Notes: generated by a model from the letters alone, not told the origin. A stretch of DNA of 64,000 nucleotides from Paenarthrobacter nitroguajacolicus JCM 14115 (GCA_001313365.1 BBFS01000001.1:62001-126000); one strand, 5' to 3'. Shown: positions 24,142 to 34,090, counted from the first letter of the stretch. A program made the numbers and translations.

Positions 24142-24542
24142 AAATTGAATCGTGGCTCTTCGGAGCCGGAGTCTTCTTCTTCGTCCCCGTAGCCATCGCC
24201 TACGGCTTCCTGACGGAATGGAATGAATGGGTCGGTGTCCTGGGCATCCTCCTGGTCGGTGGCCTTGCCGGCATGATCGGTGCCTACCTCGGATTCACTG
24301 GTAAGCGAATCGGCCTTCGACCCGAAGACCGTCCCGACGCAGAGATCCACGAAGGAGCTGGCGAGCAGGGTCACTTCAGCCCCTGGAGCTGGTGGCCGCT
24401 GGTGCTTGGTTTGGCTTGCGCAGGAGGCTTCCTCGGTCTCGCCATTGGGTTCTGGGTGACGTACGTTGCCGGCGGACTTGCCTTGATTGCTTTGGTTGGC
24501 TGGGTCTTCGAGTACAGCGTGGCGATCACGCCCACTAACTAG
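24138..24542 (+). CDS. ctaF: Cytochrome c oxidase subunit IV (CtaF, actinobacterial)
   Basis: Small membrane subunit of the actinobacterial aa3 oxidase, 134 residues with four hydrophobic segments and an internal soluble loop ([20 protein letters not shown]). The start [15 protein letters not shown] and the end [13 protein letters not shown] match the family pattern. The ATG overlaps the ctaD stop by four bases, so translation is coupled. A hairpin terminator follows 16 bases after the stop. The frame is intact. Confidence 0.93.
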   Translation: MKIESWLFGAGVFFFVPVAIAYGFLTEWNEWVGVLGILLVGGLAGMIGAYLGFTGKRIGLRPEDRPDAEIHEGAGEQGHFSPWSWWPLVLGLACAGGFLGLAIGFWVTYVAGGLALIALVGWVFEYSVAITPTN

Positions 24543-24558
24543 TTGGTATAACAATGAT

Positions 24559-24582
24559 GGGCCCCACCGGAAGGTGGGGCCC
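24559..24582 (+). terminator. Hairpin terminator after ctaF
   Basis: GGGCCCCACC, loop GGAA, GGTGGGGCCC: a perfect 10-bp stem just after the ctaC-ctaD-ctaF genes. The minus-strand ptsH gene ends at 24657, so it can serve both directions. Confidence 0.8.
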
Positions 24583-24656
24583 GTCGTCGTTAAGTCCTCG
24601 TTGTGCTGGAACGCATTCGCATCACAGTGGGTCTTCACATCAAGCTGAGAGTGCTT

Positions 24657-24950
24657 TCAGTGGGCTTGTGCGCCCTCCAGGACGGCCGAAAGAGCCAGGA
24701 GGGCATTCTCGGCTTCCGGAAGGCTCTGATCGCCACTGAGTGCGTCTGGAGCTACTGCGAGGAAGACTTCGCACCCATGTCCGAAATCTTCAGTCATCAC
24801 TTCCAGAAGGGAACGGGCGTCCACCGGGTCGCCGTCGGGCTTGCGAATCGTCACCGGCAGTCCTGTTTCGGTGACAGCACGAACAAATACTGCGGCTGCC
24901 CGTGCGTGCAGCCCGATTTCAGCGGCAACGAAGGTTCTCTGCTCCGGCAA
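24657..24950 (-). CDS. ptsH: Phosphocarrier protein HPr
   Basis: HPr-type phosphocarrier of the sugar phosphotransferase system. The active-site His is in AEIGLHARAAAVFV, and the later RSLLEVMTEDFGHG corresponds to the conserved regulatory region, although the usual Ser-46 motif is only partly kept. It has 97 residues with an intact frame. I place the start at TTG 24950, because AAAGGAG lies just upstream at good spacing and the protein then begins LPEQRTF. It is divergent from a DasR-like regulator, with a dre-like operator between them. Confidence 0.88.
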   Translation of the reverse strand: MPEQRTFVAAEIGLHARAAAVFVRAVTETGLPVTIRKPDGDPVDARSLLEVMTEDFGHGCEVFLAVAPDALSGDQSLPEAENALLALSAVLEGAQAH

Positions 24951-25042
24951 CCCAGCTCCTTTGATACGACGGAACTTCCGTCTGAAAATTGATTCATACC
25001 AGCGTAGCCGCCGGGGGTACCGCCCATTCCACATGGCACCTC

Positions 25043-25058
25043 GGTGGTCTAGACCTCC
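25043..25058. promoter_or_regulatory. dre-like DasR operator
   Basis: GGTGGTCTAGACCTCC matches the core of the Streptomyces DasR-responsive element (AGTGGTCTAGACCACT) with the central GGTCTAGACC exact. It sits between ptsH and the GntR/UTRA regulator gene, where autoregulation and PTS control would be expected. Confidence 0.8.
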
Positions 25059-25108
25059 GGCAATGCTGAATTATCCTTGAAGCATGACTCAATTGCTGGA
25101 AGTCTGCC

Positions 25109-25904
25109 GTGGCTGAGGCAGCAAGCATTGCCGGCGAAATTGACCGTACCAGCGGGACGCCCATCTACGTTCAACTCCGTGAAATTCTGCGCACGTTTAT
25201 CGCCCAGTCCTGCCCACCAGGGTCTGCGCTCCCATCCGAGCGGGATCTGTCGGAACGGTTCGGGCTGGCCAGGATGACAGTTCGTCAGGCTATTGATGCT
25301 CTGGTTGGCGAAGAGGTAATCGAGCGTGTAGTGGGCCTTGGAACCTTTGTCAGGAAGCCAAAGCTGGATTTGCAGGTGAAGTTAACCTCCTACAGCGAGG
25401 AAATGCAGCGTCGCGGAATGGTGCCCGCCGCAAAGGTACTGAGCTTCGAACAAATTGCGGCAAGTGCTTTCCTCGCCAGGGAGCTTCAACTGGACGAGGG
25501 CACGCCCCCCCTGGTGCGGTTCAGGCGTCTGCTGTTGGCCGATAACGAACCCATGAGCGTGGATGAGAACTTCATTCCCGCCCATCGGGTGCCTGGACTG
25601 CTCGACGAGGCACCGCCAACGTCGCTGTACAACGTTCTGAGCGAACGCTTCGGCTTGGTGATGGAGTGGGGTGAGGACATGATTGAGGCCACTGCAGCGT
25701 CGCCGTCAACTGCCCGGCTTCTCAACGTCGACGTCGGCGCCCCCGCTACTCAAGATTCAGCGGCACGCCTTCGTTGCCCGTGCAATGGTTGACTACTCCG
25801 TCTCGTACTACCGTGCGGACCGCTACAAACTGTGGGTTCCCTTGCAGCGACCGGGAATTCGTCCCACGCGCAACTACTCGTCGGGGGGGTACCGCACACA
25901 GTAG
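25109..25904 (+). CDS. dasR: GntR-family regulator, HutC/UTRA type (DasR-like)
   Basis: Transcription factor with an N-terminal GntR winged helix (PIYVQLREIL, LPSERDLSERFGLARMTVRQ, IERVVGLGTFV) and a C-terminal UTRA ligand domain beginning LTSYSEEMQRRG. DasR binds glucosamine-6-phosphate and controls PTS and aminosugar genes in Streptomyces. The dre-like site upstream and the neighbouring ptsH gene support the DasR assignment. The start is GTG 25109. One frame break near 25742 is a G/C run. A 21-bp hairpin follows. A different aminosugar-responsive GntR protein remains possible. Confidence 0.82.
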
Positions 25905-25951
25905 GCCTTGAGCTGCCCGCACGCCCTGCAGGCTGGCGAAATAGAGCAGAA

Positions 25952-25995
25952 ATAAGGGAAGGACCCGGTCCATGTGGACCGGGTCCTTCCCTTAT
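25952..25995. terminator. Long bidirectional hairpin terminator
   Basis: A perfect 21-bp inverted repeat (ATAAGGGAAGGACCCGGTCC and on) with a two-base loop lies between the convergent dasR and qcrB genes. Confidence 0.85.
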
Positions 25996-26010
25996 GTCGA
26001 GTGCTAAGCG

Positions 26011-27701
26011 CTAGCGGCTCAGGCTCTTCTGGTCTTCACCAGCTGCGATGGCCTCGTGGTGGCCATGTGCGTGTGCTGCTTCGAGTTCCGCAGGCGTTGC
26101 CGGGGGCAACACGGTCTTCGAAGAACCAGCGGGAGAGTGCCGCGCGCTGCTTCTCCTTGCGGGTGACTACGCCGTGCTCGTTCGGTTGGGCCGGGATCGG
26201 AGCCGGTGATTCGAACCCGACGAGCTTGTAACGCTTGTACTCATCCAGCGGGGGGGCGTGAACCTCGATGAACTCGCCGTGGGGGGGGAGTCGGACGATG
26301 CGGCCTGTCTCGCGACCATGAAGTGCAATTTCGCGGTCCTTGCGCTGGAGGGCCAGTGCTACTCGCTTGGTCACGATGAAGGCGATGACAGGGCCGATGA
26401 AGAACAGTGTCCGCAGCCAGTAAGTGACATCGTTCAACGACACGTGGAAGTGTGTTGCGATCAGGTCGGAGCCAGCAGCCGCCCACATCACGCAGTACCA
26501 AGTGAAGCCTGCAACACCGATGGCAGTACGGGTAGGAGCGTTGCGCGGGCGGTCCAGGACGTGGTGTTCGCGGTTGTCCTTGGTGACCCACCGCTCGATC
26601 CACGGGTACATGAACAGCACAGTGAAGATGATGCCGGCCGGTACGAGCGCGGGAAGCAGGACGTTGAGGGTCAGGGTGTATCCGAAGATGACCCACTCGA
26701 AGTGGAAGTCGTTGATGACACCCGGCATAAGACGCAGGCTCCGTCAACGAAACCGATGTACCAGTCAGGCTGGGTACCGGCCGAAACCGGGGAGGGATCG
26801 TAGGGGGCCGTAGTTCCAGATCGGGTTGATCGTGAACGCTGCCGCCATGAGCGCCAGGACGCCGAAGACGATGAAGAAGAATCCACCAGCCTTTGCGGCG
26901 TATACCGGGCCGAGGGGGGGTAGCCGACGACGTTGCCGTCATTGCGTCCCGGGCCGGGGGGGTACTGGGTGTGCTTGTGCACGACCACCATGAAGAGGTG
27001 GATGACAATCATCAGGAGGATGAGCGCCGGCACCAGGAGGATGTGCAGGACGTACAGACGGCCGATGATGGCCGTACCCGGGAACTCTCCGCCGAAGAGG
27101 AAGAACGAGGTGTACGTTCCGATGACCGGAATGGACTTGATCACGCCGTCGATGATGCGCAGGCCGTTGCCGGACAGCAGGTCATCGGGGGGGAGGGAGT
27201 AGCCGGTGAAGCCGGCAGCCATTGCCAGGATGAGCAGCACGCCGCCCACTACCCAGTTCATTTCGCGGGGCTTGCGGAAAGCGCCCGTGAAGAAGACGCG
27301 CAGCATGTGCACACCGAGGGACGCTACGAACAACAGCGCTGCCCAGTGGTGAACCTGGCGCATGAACAGGCCGCCACGAACGTCAAACGAAATGTTCAGT
27401 GACGAGCTGTAGGCAACCGACATTTCGACGTTGTACAGCGGCGTGTAGGAACCTGGTAGTGGGTTTCCGCCATGGACGGGTCGAAGAAGAAGGTCAGGAA
27501 GGTACCTGACATCAGCAAGATGACGAAGGAGTACAACGCCACCTCACCGAACATGAACGACCAGTGGTCGGGGGAAGACCTTCCGGCCGAACTCGCGCAG
27601 GATGCCGGAGCCGCCAACACGCTCGTCCACGAAGTTGGTGAAACTACCAACCTTGGTCTTCGGAACGAAGGGGGGGCTTCAGCTGTTGATGAGGCGCTCA
27701 T
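26011..27701 (-). CDS. qcrB: Cytochrome bc complex cytochrome b subunit
   Basis: Membrane cytochrome b of the bcc (complex III) part of the respiratory supercomplex; oxidises menaquinol. Heme-ligand helices are recognisable: [20 protein letters not shown], and the second pair near [18 protein letters not shown]. The frame begins at ATG 27701 ([10 protein letters not shown]), overlapping the qcrA end; an in-frame GTG at 27710 is the alternative. Breaks at 27672, 27570, 27450, 26915-26960, 26800, 26730, 26280 and 26100 are mostly G/C runs. It is last in ctaE-qcrC-qcrA-qcrB and is followed by a strong hairpin. Confidence 0.93.
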
Positions 27702-28756
27702 GCTCGTCACGCTCCCAGTAACTCGGTCCTACAGGTTCTCTGAAGTCGCTGGTTGCGACGAGGTAGCCTCTGCATCAACTGCGATGGGCAGCTGGGGGGG
27801 AGCGGACGGCTTGCCGGTCCGAAGATGACCTTGCATTCCTGCGTGAGGTCAAAAGTGGACTGGTGGCAGGGGCACAGGAGGTGGTGCGTCTGCTGCTCGT
27901 AGAGAGCAACCGGGCAACCGACGTGCGTGCAGATCTTGGAGTAAGCAACGATGCCGTTGTAGCTCCAGTCTTCGCGGCCTCTGAGGGGGGTTCAACGAAT
28001 CCGGGTCCAGGCGCATCAGGAGAACGACGGCTTTTGCTTCTCGTTCAGCTTGCCTTCGTGGAGTTCGTTGAGGCCTTCGGGGGGGATCACGTGGAAAGCC
28101 GAACCGATGGTGACATCCGAAGCCTTGATGGGGGGGGTGCCATCAGGGTCGCGGGTCAGTCGCTTGAGCTTGTCGCCTTCAGGCGCCCACATGGTGTGTG
28201 CCAAAGCGTTGTCCGGCCGCGGACCCAGATCGCCGAAGATGGCAAGGGCAGGCAGGGGAGCAAGTGCAACGGCACCAAGAAGGGTGTTGCGGATCAACGG
28301 GCGACGCTTGATGCCGGTCTCGTCGACGATGTCATCGACAATACGGACTGCTGCCTGGCGATCTTCTTCAGTACGGATAGCGTGGCGCTCTTCGGACACT
28401 TCGTGATCGGGCATCAGGGCCTTGGCCCAGTGCACGATTCCGGTGCCGATTCCCAGCATTGCGAACGCCGTACCGAGTCCCAGAAGGAGGTTCTGGGTAC
28501 GGATGGTTGCAATAGAGGTATCGTCGCCCAAGTCGATGGCAAAGTATGCCACCAGGAACACCAGGGTGCCGATTACAGAGGTGCCAAACAGAATGGCTAC
28601 CTGACGCTCGGCGCGCTTTGCGGCTACCGGGTCCGTGTCAGCCAGGCGCAAACGATGCGGAGGCAGTCCAGGATCCTGGAACTTCTCCACCTCATTCTGA
28701 CCAGCCGTAGCTACGGTGCCCGAGTGGTTCGGACTGCCGTCACTATGGTTGCCCAT
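27679..28756 (-). CDS. qcrA: Rieske iron-sulfur protein of the bcc complex
   Basis: Actinobacterial QcrA with three N-terminal transmembrane segments (for example [20 protein letters not shown]) and a C-terminal Rieske domain. The 2Fe-2S ligands lie in [13 protein letters not shown] and [10 protein letters not shown]; a third Cys lies just after in [10 protein letters not shown] chose ATG 28756 (MGNHSDGSP) with GAGG upstream; ATG 28768 is in frame. Runs at 28082, 28128, 27985 and 27795, and a lost G near 27765, disturb the frame. The stop falls within the qcrB start region, giving a 23-base overlap. Confidence 0.92.
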
Positions 28757-28852
28757 AATTCGCCTCATCCTTCTCTCGTTGTCTCGGCCGGGGCCGAGTT
28801 ATTTTCAGTTTCAAACTGCTGACCGTGCAGCAGAAGTTTTGTCGTGTCCGGG

Positions 28853-29643
28853 TTAGGACGTGCGGGACGTCAACCAGATCGTGAATGCGATGATGACACC
28901 CAAGCCGGCAACCCAAACAAACAGACCTTCAGATACCGGGCCAAGTGCGCCCAGGTCTGCGCCACCGGGGGGACCCGTTGGCTTCAATGGTCTTCAGGAA
29001 GGTGATGATGTCGCGCTTGTCCTCAGGGGTGACGTTGGAGTCACTGAAGACGGGCATGTTCTGGGGGACCGGTAACCATGGCTTCGTAAATGTGCTCAGC
29101 GCTCACACCTGCCAGGGCCGGGGCAAACTTGCCGCGGGTCAGGGCGCCACCGGCAGCAGCGGCGTTGTGGCACATGGCGCAGTTGACACGGAAGAGTTCG
29201 CCACCGTTGGCTGCGTCTCCCTTCCCGTCGAGGAGGTTCTGTTCGGGAATAGCGGGACCTGCACCGAGGGATGCAACGTAAGCAGAGAGCTGCTTGGTCT
29301 GTTCCGCATTGAACTGGGCAGGCTTCTGCTGGGCCTGCGGTCCGCTCATCTGCATGGGCATGCGGCCGGTGCCAACCTGGAAGTCAACTGCAGCAGCACC
29401 CACGCCGACCAGCGAAGGGCCGTCCTGGGTTCCGCTTGCACCCATGCCGTGGCAGGTGGCGCAGTTAGCGGCAAAGAGCTTGCCGCCTTCTTCTACGTCA
29501 CTTGCGCTGAAGCTTGTGGTGCTGGCCTTGGCCTGGTTGACAGTTGTGGCAACGGCGTACAGCCCACCAGTGAGGAGGAGGCCCATCAGCAACAGCGCAA
29601 TGGCTGCCAGTGGGTGACGTCGCTTCTGCGAGAGTGCCTTCAC
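28853..29643 (-). CDS. qcrC: Diheme cytochrome c of the bcc complex
   Basis: Actinobacterial QcrC: one N-terminal transmembrane segment, two cytochrome c domains with CATCHGMGASG and CAMCHNAAAAG, and one C-terminal transmembrane helix (VWVAGLGVIIAFTIWL). It replaces a soluble cytochrome c by passing electrons directly to the aa3 oxidase. Start GTG 29643 gives VKALSQKRRHP. A frame shift near 29065 and an extra G run near 28965 precede the end at 28853. It lies between ctaE and qcrA on the minus strand. Confidence 0.93.
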
Positions 29644-29731
29644 GTGGTGGTTCCTTTATTCGATCCTGCGTCGGCTCCGAGAGCCGCTTCTTGAAATTCT
29701 GCCTCTTGTAGAAAAAGAGTCAAAGCCGGGC

Positions 29732-30373
29732 TTACTTCAGAACGTAGATGACCAGGAAGAGGCCGATCCACACAACGTCAACGAAGTGCCAGTAGTACGA
29801 GGTGACGATCGCCGACGTCGCTTCAAAGTGTCCGAACTTCTTGGCTGCGAACGCGCGGCCAATGATGAACAGGAATGCGATCAGGCCGCCGATGACGTGG
29901 AGACCGTGGAAGCCCGTGGTCATGTAGAAGGCGGAGCCGTAGGCGTTGGACGACAGGGATACATGCTCGGAAACGAGCATGGCGTATTCCATGGTCTGGC
30001 CGGCTACGAAGAAGGCACCCATGACGAACGTGAGGGAGAACCATTCGGTCATGCCCCAACGCGTGAACTGCAGGAGCCCACCGGTGCGGCGCGGCTCGAG
30101 CCGCTCGGCGGCAAAGACGCCCCATCTGGCAAGTAAAGGAACTTGCCACAAGGACGATGGTGTTGACGAGCGCAAACGGGAAGTTGAGCTTGGCCGTCTC
30201 CTCGGCCCACATCGTTCCTGATGTGGAGCGCAGGGTGAAGTACATGGCAAAGAGGCCGGCGAAGAACATCAACTCACTGGACAGCCAAACAACGGTTCCA
30301 ACAGAAACCAGGTTGGGGGCGGTTCAGCGTCGGGTGCGCCGGGGGTACTGGGGGCATGGGTCGCAGATGTCAC
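29732..30373 (-). CDS. ctaE: Cytochrome c oxidase subunit III (aa3)
   Basis: Subunit III with about five transmembrane helices. The usual motifs are visible: [19 protein letters not shown] and [16 protein letters not shown], ending [20 protein letters not shown]. The start is GTG 30373 ([14 protein letters not shown]). Extra C bases near 30320 and 30334 and a lost base near 30125 shift the frame. It is encoded with qcrCAB, away from ctaC-ctaD-ctaF, a typical actinobacterial split. Divergent from trpD. Confidence 0.92.
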
Positions 30374-30521
30374 AAGGACATTATGTCTGTAAAAGTCCAG
30401 ACTTCCCAATGCAAACCACCGATTCGGGAGACTTTTTCTACAAAGACGCGAATTCGCGCGGAAAAGTTCCCGGCCTCGTTCACATTGGTCATCGGCGTGG
30501 CTGGCTCGATAGCATCAGGGA

Positions 30522-31589
30522 GTGACTTCTCCGGCATCGGCACCTGCAGCCAGTAATACCTGGCCAGGCTCATCTCTGCACTGATCAACGGCGACGACCT
30601 TGCAGTGGGCAACACAGAGTGGCCATGAACACGATCATGTCCGGTGAAGCGACTCCCGCTCAGATCGCCGGCTTCCTTGTTGCGCTTCGTGCCAAGGGAG
30701 AGACGGTGGAAGAATTGGCCGGCCTGGTTGCGGCCATGGTCCAGCACGCCAATCCGATCGATATTTCCGGTGAGAAGCTGGACATCGTAGGAACGGGCGG
30801 GGACCGGTTGAACACCGTGAACATCTCCACCATGGCCGCGCTCGTGGCCGCTGGAGCCGGAGCCAAGGTGGTCAAGCACGGCAATCGGGCTGCGTCGTCC
30901 ACATCAGGATCGGCCGACGTTCTGGAAGCCTTGGGCGTCCGCTTGGATCTTTCGATCGAGCAGGTGGCGCGGAACGCCGAAGAGGCGGGAATCACTTTTT
31001 GTTTTGCCCAGGTCTTCCACCCGTCGTTCCGGCATACAGCTGTTCCGCGCCGCGAACTGGCTGTACCCACGGCCTTCAATTTCCTGGGGGGGCCGATGAC
31101 CAATCCTGCGCACGTGCAAGCCTCCGCCGTGGGCGTAGCGAATGCCCGCATGGCGCCGTTGGTGGCAGGAGTTCTGGCCCGCCGAGGCAGCCGGGGGCCT
31201 GGTGTTCCGTGGTGACGATGGACTGGATGAATTGACCCCCCACGGGCCCCCCCTCCACCGTCTGGGAGATCAGGAACGGAGCAGTCAGGGAACAGGTGTT
31301 TTCGCCTAAAGACCTGGGGATCCGCCCCCCCTCGACCGTTGCGGACCTTCGCGGTGGGGATGCTGCTGCCAATGCGGCAGTAGTGCGCGAAATCCTGGAA
31401 GGTAAGACGGGTCCGGTGCGTGATGCCGTTCTGCTGAACGCCGCGGCTGGACTGGTGTCAATCGACCTCGACGCCGACGGAAGCCTTGAGGAGCGGATGC
31501 GCACCGCTTTTGCAAGAGCAGCAGACTCCGTTGACTCCGGTAAGGCCGCCGAAGTACTCGCTAAGTGGATAGCCCTCAGCCAAAGCTGA
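30522..31589 (+). CDS. trpD: Anthranilate phosphoribosyltransferase
   Basis: Second step of tryptophan synthesis: transfers phosphoribose from PRPP to anthranilate. The PRPP-binding motif is [17 protein letters not shown] and the family signature [22 protein letters not shown] 30522 with GGGA upstream is the likely start ([14 protein letters not shown]). A lost G near 30620 and expanded runs near 31085, 31190, 31240 and 31325 disrupt the frame, as does the base loss near 30565. The usual trp operon genes are not adjacent. It is divergent from ctaE. Confidence 0.94.
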
Positions 31590-31621
31590 CGATGGGCGGC
31601 CCCCGCCGTTATTCGGAGTTG

Positions 31622-31899
31622 TTACTCGAATCCGAGCGCGAAAGCTGCATCAAGGTCGTGCTGTGAGTACGCCCGAAAAGCGATGTGAGTGGTGGTGTGG
31701 ACCACTGAAGCAACCTTCGACAGGCGATCGGCGATCACGTCGGCTAGTTCGTCGTGCTTGGTCACCCTTGCCACCGCGATGAGATCCCATTCGCCGGTGA
31801 CAGAGTAGACCTCACTGATGCCTGAATGGCCGAGATCTGTTCGGCGGTCTCCGGTATGCGTGAGGCATCGGTTTTGATCAGGACGAAAGCGGTGATCAC
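31622..31899 (-). CDS. Lrp/AsnC ligand-binding (RAM) domain protein, no DNA-binding domain
   Basis: A 92-residue protein consisting only of the RAM ligand-binding domain of Lrp/AsnC regulators: ITAFVLIKTDASRIPETAEQ, SVTGEWDLIAVARV, and TTTHIAFRAYSQHDLD. No helix-turn-helix precedes it. Such stand-alone domains may bind amino acids and act on other Lrp proteins (inference). Start GTG 31899. A single lost G near 31827 breaks the frame. It is convergent with trpD. Confidence 0.8.
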
Positions 31900-31971
31900 G
31901 TGGGGCCTTTCCGGAAATGCATCGTTGCGGACGGTTTCCAGCCTAGTGCATTCCCGTTGGGCGTGGCTTGA

Positions 31972-32359
31972 TCACGCCCGGCGTTGCCGGTTACGCGACG
32001 CCCGCAGTAGCAGCGTCGCAAGGACCCGGTACCCGAGAAGGAATACGCCGAGCTGATCAGCGCCACGATGACAAAAGGCAGTACGACGGTTTGGCCAGTG
32101 ACAGTCCTCAACAACATTCCCACCAGCACCGCACCGATCCAGATGCTCACCCCGGATGGCCATACAGCCAAGGGTGCACGCCACGCGCGAGTGACCACCC
32201 ACGCAATTGCCGCTCCGGCCAGGAACGGCCATGCTGTGGCGAAGGCTCCCGAAATGATGTCTCCGCGGGCGTGTGCGTCGCGCCGATGGCGGCGAAGACA
32301 AGAATCAGCAGAAGGTCGGCAATAGCTGCGGGAATCCACAGTCGAGATGGTGAAGACAT
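31972..32359 (-). CDS. DUF3054 family membrane protein
   Basis: Small membrane protein of unknown function, about 128 residues and four hydrophobic segments: PAAIADLLLILVFAAIG, AFATAWPFLAGAAIAWVVT, WIGAVLVGMLLRTVTG, and VLPFVIVALISSAYSF. The start ATG 32359 gives MSSPSRLWIP. Single-base shifts near 32278 and 32040 interrupt the frame; joined, it ends LLLRASRNRQRRA. Divergent from a VOC protein. Confidence 0.75.
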
Positions 32360-32504
32360 ACTGCTGACAATATCCGGGCCTTCCTTCATGCGCGAAGCCG
32401 GCTCCTGGGCCACAGCCCTTGCGTGTGGTCCGATGGGCCGTCACCATGAGGCAGGTGCCCACGTGGCAGCGCAGATTTGTGCCAGCGCAGTTTTGGAGGA
32501 TGCC

Positions 32505-32885
32505 GTGCGATTTGTCCAAGTGGCCCAGCATGCCGACGATCTTCAAAGGGCAGCGGCTTTCTATGCAGTGCTGTTGGACGCCGAACCGAGTGCCATCTTT
32601 GATCCGCCCGGCCTCCTGTTCTTTGATGTCGGCGGGGGGGTTCGGCTCCTGTTGGAGATAGGTGCACCGTCGGCGCTCGTTTACTTCGAGGTGGCAGATC
32701 TTGAAGGAACCGTGGCAGATCTTCGGCGCAGGGGAGTGCGCATCATCACCGCTCCGCATGTGATCCATATGCATGAAGACAGCACTTTGGGACCCGCCGG
32801 CTCGGAAGAGTGGATGGCCTTCATCGAGGACAGTGAGGCCAACACTGTGGGCCTGGTGAGTCGGATACGCGTGTCGGGGGACTGA
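32505..32885 (+). CDS. VOC family (glyoxalase/bleomycin-resistance-like) protein 1
   Basis: A small VOC-fold protein of about 126 residues with a typical start VRFVQVAQHADDLQRAAAFYAVLL and alternating beta-alpha pattern (GLLFFDVGGGVRLLLEIGAP, VYFEVADLEGTVADLRRRGV). I chose GTG 32505 because GGAGG lies seven bases upstream, despite a longer open frame. No metal or substrate can be assigned. It is the first of three unrelated-looking VOC genes on the same strand. Confidence 0.78.
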   Translation: MRFVQVAQHADDLQRAAAFYAVLLDAEPSAIFDPPGLLFFDVGGGVRLLLEIGAPSALVYFEVADLEGTVADLRRRGVRIITAPHVIHMHEDSTLGPAGSEEWMAFIEDSEANTVGLVSRIRVSGD

Positions 32886-33031
32886 CTAGCAGTGACCGCT
32901 CCATCACCACGGGGTCTGGTGCCGGGTCAGCAAAAGCCTTTTCGCCGTCGGGCGTTGTGTGGGCGATCTCACGGTACTAGCCTCGGACGGGGGGACAAGC
33001 TGTTCCCGACGCGTCCCTGGAGGAGCAGCAG

Positions 33032-33490
33032 ATGCAGAAGATTTCCACTTGTTTATGGTTCGACGGGCAAGCGGCTGAAGCCGCCGGGTTCTACACATCG
33101 ACTTTCGATCATTCATCCATGGGACAAACCATGCAGGGGGCCCGATGGAAAGGCGCTCACTGTTGAGTTCGAGATCGAGGGCAGACAGTTCATGGGCCTC
33201 AACGGGGGGGACCGGCATTCTCGTTCAACGAGGCTGTGTCGCTGGTGGTCAATTGCGATTCTCAAGAGGAGGTGGACAAATATTGGGACGCCCTGCTTGT
33301 CGGCGGCCAGGAGAGTCAATGCGGATGGCTAAAGGACAAGTTCGGCCTGTCGTGGCAGATCGTTCCCACGGCTATGAACGGACTATTGGCAGGCCCGGAT
33401 CCCGAAGGTTCACAGCGTGCCCTCGAGGCCATGATGAAGATGCGAAAGCTTGACATCAATGTTCTGCAAAGGGCGTACGACGGCGACTGA
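33032..33490 (+). CDS. VOC family protein 2 (3-demethylubiquinone methyltransferase-like fold)
   Basis: PhnB/PF06983-type protein: MQKISTCLWFDGQAAEAAGFY at the start, EFEIEGRQFMGLNGG in the middle, and the family signature CGWLKDKFGLSWQIVP near the end. The name of the family reflects history; the function of these small proteins is unknown. GGAGG precedes ATG 33032. An extra G near 33136 and a G7 run near 33206 break the frame. About 150 residues. Confidence 0.8.
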
Positions 33491-33577
33491 AGGCTGTGGG
33501 GGACAGGCGCCGGTTGGCGCTGTTAGCATTGCCGCACGATGACGTGTGACTATCACATCAATGAGGAGAACTGACCC

Positions 33578-34006
33578 ATGACGACCCGCCTCAACCCGTA
33601 CATTTCATTTCGCGATAACGCGCGCGATGCAATCACTTTCTACGAATCCGTCTTTGGCGGCGAACTAAACATCAGCACCTTCGGCGACTACCAGGCCAGC
33701 GAAGATCCAGCGGAAGCCAACAAGGTCATGCATGCCATGCTGGAAACTCCAGGCGGATTGACGTTGATGGCTGCCGACACGCCCACCGGAATGGAGTACA
33801 ACCCTGGTGACAACATTTCGGTCTCCTTGAGTGGAGACTCGGCGGATGAAGCGGAGCTCCGTGGGTACTGGGACAAGCTGATCGACGGCGGCACCGTGAC
33901 AGTTCCGCTGGAGATGGCGCCTTGGGGTGACACCTTCGGAATGTGCGTAGACAAGTTCGGCATCGGCTGGCTGGTCAACATTGCAGGAGCACAGCAGGCC
34001 CATTAA
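33578..34006 (+). CDS. VOC family protein 3 (PhnB-like)
   Basis: Intact 142-residue PhnB-like protein: NPYISFRDNARDAITFYESVFGG at the start (core FRDNARDAITFYESVF) and PWGDTFGMCVDKFGIGWLVN at the end. A MRRTD-like stretch and AGGAG lie just before the ATG. Similar to gene 2 in fold but not a close duplicate. A rho-independent terminator follows. Confidence 0.88.
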   Translation: MTTRLNPYISFRDNARDAITFYESVFGGELNISTFGDYQASEDPAEANKVMHAMLETPGGLTLMAADTPTGMEYNPGDNISVSLSGDSADEAELRGYWDKLIDGGTVTVPLEMAPWGDTFGMCVDKFGIGWLVNIAGAQQAH

Positions 34007-34053
34007 CTCTGCTCGTGGCCGGCCGGAAGCCCGGCGGCTTAAGACAACAACAG

Positions 34054-34090
34054 GGATGCCTATCCGGATTGCCGGATGGGCATCCTTTTT
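34054..34090 (+). terminator. Rho-independent terminator after the VOC genes
   Basis: GGATGCC TATCCGG, loop ATTG, CCGGATG GGCATCC, followed by TTTTT. This is a classical intrinsic terminator. Confidence 0.88.

Noticed and set aside
26200..26220. GATTCGAACCC resembling a tRNA T-loop
   Set aside because: It lies inside qcrB on a well-supported frame, with no acceptor or anticodon stem around it.
31968..32504. Long open frame upstream of VOC protein 1 as an N-terminal extension
   Set aside because: It overlaps the DUF3054 gene on the other strand and has no domain character; a GGAGG-preceded GTG at 32505 is the better start.
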